Source of the DNA: an uncultured Rhodocyclaceae bacterium
GTDB taxonomy: Bacteria > Pseudomonadota > Gammaproteobacteria > Burkholderiales > Rhodocyclaceae
NCBI GenBank assembly: GCA_907163075.1
Contig: CAJQTY010000001.1
Span: forward strand, 1,798,001-1,862,000
Reading direction: 5' to 3'
Length of the DNA stretch: 64,000 nt
The notes beneath the pieces are model-generated. The model had not been told where the DNA came from and did not search any database. It was given only the letters and a program-made list of their open reading frames with translations. Shown in pieces: positions 57,845-64,000 of the stretch. The translations under genes were made by a program, and so were the position numbers. The stretch's first letter is position 1; every line of letters starts with the position of its first letter.

Positions 57845-57933
57845 CGAAATGCATCCCCGTGTCACCAAACCGCCTAACCGATGGCGCCGTGTTCAACAGG
57901 CGCCGGATGGCAGCACTTGGTGACCGCCAGCCG

Positions 57934-58140
57934 TCAGTCCTCTGGCGGCATTCGCTTGCATCGGATATGAATAAGCTCGCCGGCGGCATTGAACCCCCAG
58001 CGACAGATGCTTTCTTCGCCCGCGTCTCGCCGTTCCTTGGCGCGGCGCCGACTGGCGCGACGATCGAGAGCGTCGAGTATCCTGTACAGCAGGTACAGGC
58101 CTGCGATGATGCTCAAGGTGGCAACCACGAAGGTTTTCAT
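57934..58140 (-). CDS. small one-span membrane protein
   Basis: 68 aa from ATG 58140. One membrane helix (TFVVATLSIIAGLYLLYRIL), then a basic segment (DRRASRRRAKERRD) and a short C-terminal part with CRWGFNAAGELIHIRCK. No family recognised. Divergent from the XRE gene at 58221, so both may share control. Confidence 0.55.
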   Translation of the reverse strand: MKTFVVATLSIIAGLYLLYRILDALDRRASRRRAKERRDAGEESICRWGFNAAGELIHIRCKRMPPED

Positions 58141-58181
58141 CGGTCTAAGTGCAGAGAGTTCATTGACTATCATAGTAACGT

Positions 58182-58199
58182 ATAATTTGATCGATATCG
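58182..58199. promoter_or_regulatory. perfect palindrome, candidate XRE operator
   Basis: TTGATCGATATCGATCAA is an exact 18-bp palindrome, 21 nt ahead of the XRE-type gene and in the divergent gap, suiting a dimeric repressor. Confidence 0.65.
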
Positions 58200-58220
58200 A
58201 TCAATAAGTAGGCCACTCGA

Positions 58221-58466
58221 ATGATTACTTGCCGCCTTTCAACGATCCTCGGCGCCAAACGCCTGAAGGTGTCCGACGTCTGCCGTGCAACCGGGATCGC
58301 CCGCGCCACCTTGGATCGCTATTACAACGATCGGGTGAAGAGCTTTGACCGCGAGGTGCTGGGAAAGCTGTGCCAGTTTCTTCAGGTCAAACCCGGTGAT
58401 CTGCTGGTGGAGGTCGAGCAGGGTGACTTGTTTGGCCTCTATGCCGCCAAGGAGCCTGTTGCGTAA
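58221..58466 (+). CDS. XRE/Cro-type repressor
   Basis: 81-aa helix-turn-helix protein (KRLKVSDVCRATGIARATLD, FDREVLGKLCQFLQVKPGDL) of the compact Cro/YozG type. Divergently placed from the small membrane protein gene; the intergenic region carries the palindromic-looking TTGATCGATATCGATCAA (58182-58199), a good candidate operator. Confidence 0.88.
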   Translation: MITCRLSTILGAKRLKVSDVCRATGIARATLDRYYNDRVKSFDREVLGKLCQFLQVKPGDLLVEVEQGDLFGLYAAKEPVA

Positions 58467-58486
58467 CATGGCTGGGGAACATTTCT

Positions 58487-58948
58487 GTGACACTTGATTT
58501 GCGTGCTGCTTTACCCCTCCTCCTGCCCAGAGCGATCGCATGGGCCGAGGCTCAAAACGCATGGATTGCGCAGATCGGCCAAGGACTCGATGCGCGCCAG
58601 CTTGCCGTAGCCAAAAGGGTCGGCGTATTGCGCCCCGAACTGATTCGTGTCGCCATGGTTTCCTGCCTTCCACAACCCGAAGATTCGGAGTTGAGGGAGC
58701 TTGCACTAGCAACAGGTTTGTTTGGCACATCCATGGTCGGCATGACTTTCGGCTACGGCGTCTATGTCTGTCATGGGTACGTAACGTTCAGTCTGTTATC
58801 CCACGAATTTCGGCACGTCCAGCAATACGAACAGGCGGGATCCATTGCCGCCTACTTGCCAGCCTATCTAGAGCAAGTGGTGACCGTCGGGTACGACAAT
58901 GCGCCCTTTGAGATTGACGCTCGGGCGCATGAGAGGCCTGATCGATGA
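58487..58948 (+). CDS. zincin-like protein with HEXXH motif
   Basis: 153 aa from GTG 58487. The metal-binding HEFRHVQQYE (HEXXH) sits at the centre of a helix; the rest (RVGVLRPELIRVAMVSCLPQ; YLPAYLEQVVTVGYDNAPFE, IDARAHE) is like DUF4157-type single-domain zincins, with a distal Glu in the AE/DARAHE segment. No signal peptide. Follows the XRE gene by 20 nt and overlaps the next start by ATGA. Confidence 0.75.
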   Translation: MTLDLRAALPLLLPRAIAWAEAQNAWIAQIGQGLDARQLAVAKRVGVLRPELIRVAMVSCLPQPEDSELRELALATGLFGTSMVGMTFGYGVYVCHGYVTFSLLSHEFRHVQQYEQAGSIAAYLPAYLEQVVTVGYDNAPFEIDARAHERPDR

Positions 58949-59329
58949 AAGTTACCCAAGTTCTTGGGTTTGTGGCGGCGTGCGCAGCTATCCTCTTCTC
59001 TTTCCCAGTTGCCGCGCAAAACGAATTTGGCGAGTTCTATATCGCCTCGGACGAAGGTGAGATCATCCTGTTCGCCCTGCCCGGTTGCGAAGGTCTACGG
59101 CAAGAAAGGTCGATACGGGCATGCCGAATGGAAAACCGAGCAATCCGAGATCATCTGTTGGCAGTACGACAACATGATCTATATCCAAACGACCGAAGGT
59201 AATCGAACCATCATCTTCGACCCCACGGAAGTGCGCACCCGTGGCGCCAATGATGCGCCTTCTCCGTCCTTTTCTGCACTAACGCCAGCGCAGTTTCTGC
59301 CGACGGCGGGAAGCAGATTTCCGGGATGA
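58945..59329 (+). pseudogene. secreted small protein gene with a frameshift
   Basis: ATG 58945 gives a clear signal peptide (VLGFVAACAAILFSFPVAAQ) and EFGEFYIASDEGEIILFALP. Coding then shifts frame at about 59087 (TGCGAAGGTCTACGG): the +1 frame reads VYGKKGRYGHAEWKTEQSEI, then QYDNMIYIQTTEGNRTIIFD and ends at 59329, overlapping the nuclease start by ATGA. One missing base explains it. Joined product about 127 aa, periplasmic, function unknown. Confidence 0.65.
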
Positions 59330-59847
59330 AAACCGTCGCTCAACGGCTGTTGGCCATACTCGCTGTCTCGTGCTCGCTCCCTGTATACGCTGATTTCACC
59401 GGCAAGGTGGTCGCCGTGGCCGATGGCGACACCATCACGGTGCTGCGTGACCATGAGCAGGTTAAGGTTCGCCTCGCGGGAATCGATGCGCCGGAAAAGA
59501 AGCAAGCCTTCGGCAACGTCGCCAAACAGCGCATGGCCGATATGGTGTTCGGCAGGGAAGTGCGCGTCCAAGACAGGAAGCAAGACCGCTACGGGCGCAC
59601 TATAGGGCGCGTCTGGGTGACGTCATCGGAATGCAGGGTGTCGGACTGCCCAAAGACGCTAGACGCAGGCATGGGACTGCTTACTGTCGGTTTGGCGTGG
59701 CATTACAAGCAGTACGCAAAGGAACAGCCTGCCGAAGAGCGAGGGCAGTATTCCTTTGCCGAGGACGAGGCGCGCAGCAAGCGAGTGGGGCTGTGGCGCG
59801 ATGCTGATCCGGTACCGCCGTGGGAATTTAGGCATCCGAACAAATGA
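59326..59847 (+). CDS. secreted thermonuclease-like (SNase) protein
   Basis: 173 aa with signal peptide (LLAILAVSCSLPVYA) and the staphylococcal-nuclease fold: VVAVADGDTITVLRD, VRLAGIDAPEKKQAFG (catalytic Arg/Asp region), DRYGRTIGRVWV with the second Arg, and GLAWHYKQYA. Would degrade DNA in the periplasm or outside. Last gene of a coupled set zincin / secreted protein / nuclease; such nucleases are common on conjugative elements. Confidence 0.9.
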   Translation: MKTVAQRLLAILAVSCSLPVYADFTGKVVAVADGDTITVLRDHEQVKVRLAGIDAPEKKQAFGNVAKQRMADMVFGREVRVQDRKQDRYGRTIGRVWVTSSECRVSDCPKTLDAGMGLLTVGLAWHYKQYAKEQPAEERGQYSFAEDEARSKRVGLWRDADPVPPWEFRHPNK

Positions 59848-60227
59848 AGGGATGGATTGGACCAGAGGCCTTGATGAACAGTGTGCGACCAGAACACGTA
59901 TCGACTGCCGTAAAGGTCACGTCAGGCTGAGGCCACGATAACTCGCTCGAACCTACTGGTAGAGTCCAGCTTTACGGAGACGGCGTTCGGTCGGGCAAAG
60001 GTTCCGTTGAGGTTGCGACTGGCTGGCAGTCCGCTGTCTCAGACGAAGTTGGCGTCGACGCTGATGATTCATCTAGCGACCGCCACGATCCAGCCACAGC
60101 GTCGGGCAGCGTATCCGGCCCGATGGCGTAGGATTGCGCAGGAAACGCTGGAATGGGCAGCAATAGGTCCGGATCTGTTTTCAGGACTTCGCCATTGCGG
60201 GCAACCTCGGGGGTGGATTGGAGTCAA
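59848..60227. other. no gene recognised
   Basis: About 380 nt. One frame without start reads to a stop at 60131 (ending ASGSVSGPMA) and could be the tail of a lost gene; I do not call it. Confidence 0.3.
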
Positions 60228-60443
60228 TTAAGCCACGAAACGGATTGTGTATTCCTTGATCCCACTGTGACTACGAAGAACTCCCAAGCACAACCTACCG
60301 GTTTGACGGATGCCACTTTGCAACTCGGGAGAAATGACGCGGAAAGGCAGCGTCTCCATTACACGCGTCTCAATTGATCTACGATACTCCTCTGCTTTGT
60401 CGCAATCCGTGAGCGCATGAGCATTAGATTCGCCGGAGGCCAC
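60228..60443 (-). CDS. possible small protein
   Basis: 71 aa from GTG 60443 (AHALTDCDKAEEYRRSIETR, TGRLCLGVLRSHSGIKEYTI). It overlaps the 29-aa membrane peptide gene by 20 nt in another frame, so the start may be further in. No family recognised. Confidence 0.3.
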   Translation of the reverse strand: MASGESNAHALTDCDKAEEYRRSIETRVMETLPFRVISPELQSGIRQTGRLCLGVLRSHSGIKEYTIRFVA

Positions 60444-60513
60444 CGGCGTAGGAAAGAATCACCAGCACGAACGGCAGCGCGGCAAATGTGATCAATAGAA
60501 TGATTGAGCTCAC
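60424..60513 (-). CDS. 29-aa membrane peptide
   Basis: GTG 60513 overlaps the preceding stop (GTGA). The product is one hydrophobic helix (IILLITFAALPFVLVILSYA) followed by GGLRRI, a positive-inside end. The tight 4-base overlap and pure membrane-helix composition support translation. Too short for homology by eye; small subunits such as KdpF have this size and form. Confidence 0.45.
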   Translation of the reverse strand: MSSIILLITFAALPFVLVILSYAGGLRRI

Positions 60514-60677
60514 GGCGTTTCCTTTCGCTTGATCGAAAAAGACGGCATGGATAGAAGCGAACTTTCTTTCCTCTTTGGTTTTGCTCCGCTTGGAGCGTTG
60601 AAGTACGCGGCTACTAACTGAGGCACCACCACGATCAAAAACGTGAACGTTATCGTGGCAACTAATGTTGAGTTCAT
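60510..60677 (-). CDS. 55-aa membrane protein
   Basis: ATG 60677 with AGGAGACAGAA in front. One membrane helix (TLVATITFTFLIVVVPQLVA) and a basic C-terminal tail (KPKRKESSLLSMPSFSIKRK). It precedes and overlaps the 29-aa peptide, so both may form one small membrane complex. Confidence 0.55.
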   Translation of the reverse strand: MNSTLVATITFTFLIVVVPQLVAAYFNAPSGAKPKRKESSLLSMPSFSIKRKETP

Positions 60678-60825
60678 TTCTGTCTCCTTCAGACTCGTGA
60701 AAGAAAATTCCATTTCACGACCCGAACTCTACCCATACTTGCCCTGCATATCAGTTGCTGCTTTGACTGACTTCAGTACCGGCATGTAACGCTGCGGAAC
60801 TTTTCGTAAATGCGTAGCAATGCCG

Positions 60826-61281
60826 TTAGTGAGCGGTCGTTGCAGGTGGACAAACGGGTGCGGCTGGTGCCGCGCCGGACGTATGGCCGAGGAGGCGCCG
60901 TCCCGGAGCGTTATCTGCTTGTCTTGTGCTGTTTCTACACGACTTGCACCTTCCTTTGACGTGCCGGCGGATTGGGTTGTCGTACTTACCGGAGTAGTCG
61001 CCCAGCCGTGTACGCACGATCACCATCACCGCCCCGCAGCACGAACACAGAATCGGCGCCCGTTCCTTCACCTAAGCCATCGACCGACCTGGATCGAACT
61101 TCAGCATCCGGTGCGACAAGGCGATCAGCCACGTGCAGTTGGGGTGCAGAAAGCCGAAGTTGCGCGCCCGCCGAAAGCCCTTGGGCAGCACATGCTGCAG
61201 GATCAGCCAGAGAGAATCCGCACCGGACACGGTGCGCTGCTCCATTCGCCCAGTCTTGGCGCTGCAATATCGGAAGCACAC
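60826..61281 (-). pseudogene. C-terminal remnant of IS91-family transposase
   Basis: The minus-strand frame carries the typical IS91 tail: LPKGFRRARNFGFLHPNCTW, LIALSHRMLKFDPGRSMA, then TAG at 61072-61074, then in the same frame KERAPILCSCCGAVMVIVRT with its Cys pair. A Trp to stop change interrupts it and the N-terminal catalytic part is missing. Confidence 0.75.
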
Positions 61282-61587
61282 CTTTTCGTATTACCCCGAA
61301 TCATGCGCAGCAGCTCAAGAGCGAATCTCAACCAAAACTGGTTGTGAGAGCGAAACAAGTATTCGAATAGAGCAGTGGCTTGCTATCGCAAGACCGGCAT
61401 GCGACGCATGTCGTCGCACGCGTGGCTATCCTCGTCTCCTGACCTCTAGTCATTTGGTGAATCGATCCCTTCGGCTATTGACGCGTACTCCCCGCGCTCT
61501 AACCAAGTCAAGTGTCTATAGCTCTACGGCCTATTCTGTCGCACAGGGAGTTCAAAATGCTCTACAGAACCAGAACGGAGTAAGGGT
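61282..61587. other. leader region of the ftsZ-like gene
   Basis: About 305 nt with no credible gene; should contain the promoter of the rightward unit starting at 61588. Confidence 0.35.
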
Positions 61588-62679
61588 ATGAAAAGGCGGT
61601 CTTTCATAAGCTTGGCGGGCATGGCTTCTGTGCTATGGCTCCCGAGGACGGCGATTCCCCAAGAACAAGCTCCAAGGGAGGACGCCTTGTCCTTGAGCGC
61701 TGTCGCCCCGAATCGCCGGCACTCGATCCTTGAGGAGATCGGATCCCTTGACGCAGGAACCATCATCCGGATTGTTGGCGTTGGAGGCGCCGGCGGCAAC
61801 TTCGTCGATCACATGATACGCAGGGGTATCCGGGGTGTTGAGTTTGTGTTGATGGATACCGATACGCGAGCGCTCAAACGCAGTTTCGCCAGAAAGACGG
61901 TTCAGCTTGGGAATACCGGCTTTGGATCCGGTGCGAAGCCGGCGGCCGGGCGAATCGCAGCGCTCGAGGCACGCCCGCAAATCACGGCGGCGCTAAAGGG
62001 GGCACATATGGCTTTCATCGTCGCCGGCATGGGTGGCGGGACCGGCGGTGGCGCGGGCCCGATCATTGCCGATGTGGCACGAGAACTCGGGCTTTTGACT
62101 GTCGCCGCTGTAACCACGCCTTTCAGCTTTGAAGGCTATCGGCTGAAGGAAACCGAGTCCGGTATCGCCGAACTGCAGAGGCACGTTGATTCCCCGATTG
62201 TCATCAGTAACGAAAGCTCGATGCACAGACTCGGCGCAAGTTGCTCAATGGACGAAGCGTTCAACACGACCCACGATCTGTTGTGTGACGCCGTTGGCGG
62301 TATCGTCGAGATGACTAACTACCCAAGTTTGATTGGTCTCGACTTTGAAGATGTGCGTACTGTGATGTCCGTGAAGGGCATCGCCAAGGTGAGTTCGGCG
62401 TATTCCTCGGGCGTTGATCGTGCTCACACCGCCATCGCGGGGGCGATCACCTCGACACTTCTGAGCGGAATCAATCTTTCCCGCACCAAGGGACTGCTTG
62501 TAATCATTAGAGCCTCAAGCAACTTAAAAATGAGGGAAGTGAACCAAGTTATGAAAACGGCTCGTCAGCATACTGCAGAAGAAACCCATGTCGTTTTTGG
62601 CGCGGTATACGACGAGAACATGCAGAAGAACATCCGGGTCACTCTGATTGCTTTGGGGCACAACCGCGAGCCAGCTTGA
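61588..62679 (+). CDS. FtsZ homologue with twin-arginine-like signal sequence
   Basis: 363 aa. Residues 1-25 read KRRSFISLAGMASVLWLPRT: twin arginine, hydrophobic stretch and small residues, like a Tat signal. Residues 60-360 are a complete FtsZ/tubulin core: T1 VGVGGAGGNFVDHM (63-76), GTP-binding GMGGGTGGGAGP (147-158), T7 catalytic loop LDFEDVRTVM (251-260). The FtsA/ZipA-binding C-terminal peptide of cell-division FtsZ is absent. ATG has GGAG and AAGGG upstream, so the signal-bearing start is well supported. It is probably an element-encoded filament protein rather than the division FtsZ. Start codon of the next gene overlaps its stop. Confidence 0.9.
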   Translation: MKRRSFISLAGMASVLWLPRTAIPQEQAPREDALSLSAVAPNRRHSILEEIGSLDAGTIIRIVGVGGAGGNFVDHMIRRGIRGVEFVLMDTDTRALKRSFARKTVQLGNTGFGSGAKPAAGRIAALEARPQITAALKGAHMAFIVAGMGGGTGGGAGPIIADVARELGLLTVAAVTTPFSFEGYRLKETESGIAELQRHVDSPIVISNESSMHRLGASCSMDEAFNTTHDLLCDAVGGIVEMTNYPSLIGLDFEDVRTVMSVKGIAKVSSAYSSGVDRAHTAIAGAITSTLLSGINLSRTKGLLVIIRASSNLKMREVNQVMKTARQHTAEETHVVFGAVYDENMQKNIRVTLIALGHNREPA

Positions 62680-62897
62680 TGAGAAACTTCCGCGCTTTGG
62701 CCAAGCGTCTGCTCGACAACGCGCGCCTTATTGCTCCGAGATGGGCAGCAAACTACGGGTCATCGCCGGCCCCTTTCAACAATAAGACATGGGGAGGCTC
62801 ATTCTGTGCGCCTCCGCTGGCGCAATCTGTAGCTAGCGTGAATCGACCCGACTCACCCCGTACATCGAGTGCAGCCCATACGCCATGCAACCAATGA
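62679..62897 (+). CDS. small basic protein coupled to ftsZ-like gene
   Basis: 72 aa, starting on the TGATG that ends the FtsZ-like gene and ending in an ATGA shared with the next gene. Basic N-terminal helix (MRNFRALAKRLLDNARLIAP) and a Ser/Pro-rich end. No family recognised. Double coupling supports that it is translated. Confidence 0.5.
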   Translation: MRNFRALAKRLLDNARLIAPRWAANYGSSPAPFNNKTWGGSFCAPPLAQSVASVNRPDSPRTSSAAHTPCNQ

Positions 62898-64000
62898 CAG
62901 ACACGAAGCCCAATGGAGCGCTCACCCCCCATTTTATGCCGACTGACGATACGCAAAATGGATTTTTTGGCCCAAGCCCCGTGTGCGTTAAACCAATAGG
63001 GGCCGAATCACACCCAGGGATTGCCGAGGATCTGGCGGCTTGGCACAACCTGAACCCGCGCCAATATTTCATCCGTCGCGCTGTTGCGTTAACCATCGCG
63101 AAAAAGAACAAAGGACGACAAAGAGAGACCCTTGCAATCCTCCATCTCGCCAACGACATGGTCCACTTTCTCTCGGTGACGCACTGCTCGACCGAACTGG
63201 CCCCCCTATTTGAGTCCATCGGTCACTCGCTTATTTCGTCCACGACGCGACCCGAGTCCACGCACACTCTGGATGCGCACGCGGCCGACAGGATGGACTG
63301 GAATTTGAGTTTGATCGACAAGAATCCACGGCGGCCGGAAGCGTGGCAACTGGAACGCTGGCGCATGCAACACACCTGTGAACTGGTTCAGCGGTATCCG
63401 CAGCTTTCGCCATCGGAAATCTCATCTATTGCCATCCGTGATTTTTCCGCCGTATCGTCGGCCCTTGAAGCAGAGGCAGATCAATTTCTAGCATCTCTGG
63501 ATCAGGACAATCTGTCTGTAGTCATTGGAGCTGACGTGTTTAGCTGCTGCCGGTACAACTATCTGGCGCACCCAGATCCCGTCATTCGCAGAAATAGAAG
63601 ACAAGCCATGGTGATTTTCCCTCTGCTTGTCGGCGAAATTCTGCTTGTAACTGAGCCGACTCCAACAACCACAAGAATGGGTCAGGTCATCGATGGCGGC
63701 CAAAAGATCATCGACTGGATTGCGGAAACATTTCACGTCAGACTGGCTTCTGTCAGAGCGCTCCGCCATCTCTCCGAAAAAGAGATCGGGAAGAGTTGGC
63801 GCGGCAAGCTTCAATCGCTGCTTTTCCTGCTATCAGCCCTGCCGCCGGAACGTTACCCAAAAACCCCGGCGCAGTGGAAGTCATTTGCCGAAGCGGTTCA
63901 ATTCATCAAGACCACCACCCAACACCCCATCGGCGCCGCATCCACAGGTATGCTTCTGGGCGACATTGCTCGCAGAAGCTGGCAGTTGAACAAGAACCTG
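62894..64000 (+). CDS. large unknown protein, partial (runs off window)
   Basis: The frame opens at ATG 62894 (ATGA overlap with the previous stop) and stays open for 369 codons to the window edge. No family recognised. Visible parts are largely helical: NPRQYFIRRAVALTIAKKNK, ERWRMQHTCELVQRYPQLSP, ALEAEADQFLASLDQDNLSV, a central VVIGADVFSCCRYNYLAHP, and IDWIAETFHVRLASVRALRH. Third gene of the FtsZ-like unit; may be an element replication, partition or scaffold protein. Confidence 0.75.
   Translation, partial: MTDTKPNGALTPHFMPTDDTQNGFFGPSPVCVKPIGAESHPGIAEDLAAWHNLNPRQYFIRRAVALTIAKKNKGRQRETLAILHLANDMVHFLSVTHCSTELAPLFESIGHSLISSTTRPESTHTLDAHAADRMDWNLSLIDKNPRRPEAWQLERWRMQHTCELVQRYPQLSPSEISSIAIRDFSAVSSALEAEADQFLASLDQDNLSVVIGADVFSCCRYNYLAHPDPVIRRNRRQAMVIFPLLVGEILLVTEPTPTTTRMGQVIDGGQKIIDWIAETFHVRLASVRALRHLSEKEIGKSWRGKLQSLLFLLSALPPERYPKTPAQWKSFAEAVQFIKTTTQHPIGAASTGMLLGDIARRSWQLNKNL

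Noticed and set aside
60986-61279. 97-codon minus-strand frame overlapping the IS91 remnant
   Set aside because: The alternative frame clearly encodes the transposase tail; this one is a shadow.

Overview
The window reads as high-GC betaproteobacterial DNA; a Rhodocyclales-like host is my guess from gene content, not something the sequence proves. It has two very different halves.

Left part (1-20.7 kb) is core-like. After the tail of a response-regulator receiver domain and an EutR-type AraC regulator comes a long, tightly packed, leftward ethanolamine-utilisation microcompartment operon. In transcription order it is eutS-eutP-eutQ-eutT-eutD-eutM-eutN-eutE-eutJ-(iron-sulphur-less PduS paralogue)-eutG-eutA-eutB-eutC-eutL-eutK-pduS-pduT, then an APC-type ethanolamine permease. 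It encodes shell proteins (EutS, M, N, L, K, PduT), the B12-dependent lyase EutBC with its reactivase EutA, the B12 adenosyltransferase EutT, and the acetaldehyde-processing enzymes EutE, EutD and EutG. Ethanolamine is split to ammonia and acetaldehyde in the shell; acetaldehyde becomes acetyl-CoA/acetyl-phosphate or ethanol. PduS and PduT normally belong to propanediol compartments, so the locus is a hybrid. No eutH is present; the permease replaces it. A gene of a mobile-element-like family with unknown function sits in the opposite orientation between pduT and the permease.

At 20.72 kb a 45-nt 3' fragment of a tRNA-Arg(CCG) gene, backed by a strong hairpin terminator, looks like an integration-site scar. 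Everything to its right is accessory DNA. The first cargo is a three-gene coupled module (206, 833 and 1274 aa). The 1274-aa protein is a tyrosine recombinase fused to a C-terminal P-loop kinase-like domain; the 833-aa partner keeps recombinase boxes but lacks the nucleophilic tyrosine. This is the most novel system I see.

From 29 to 56 kb lies a mosaic: a frameshifted NERD-helicase, an IS5-family copy with perfect ends, an HD phosphohydrolase, an HU protein with a histone-H1-like tail, decaying membrane-protein genes, nucleoside deoxyribosyltransferase, a RecD2-like helicase, a 140-bp MITE-like element, a cassette of histone-deacetylase-like enzyme plus two HTH/WYL-like regulators, a fused type I methyltransferase/specificity protein with two small upstream genes, ssb, an AT-rich DarT1/NADAR toxin-antitoxin pair, a NYN/LOTUS protein, a broken FGE-like gene and a WYL regulator.

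From 56 to 64 kb are a polyvalent-protein-like gene, an XRE regulator, a zincin-like protein, a secreted nuclease, tiny membrane proteins, an IS91 remnant, an FtsZ homologue carrying a twin-arginine-like signal, and a large unknown gene running off the end and translationally coupled to it. Nonsense and frameshift lesions are frequent right of 29 kb (at least ten), indicating ongoing decay, or assembly error at some sites.
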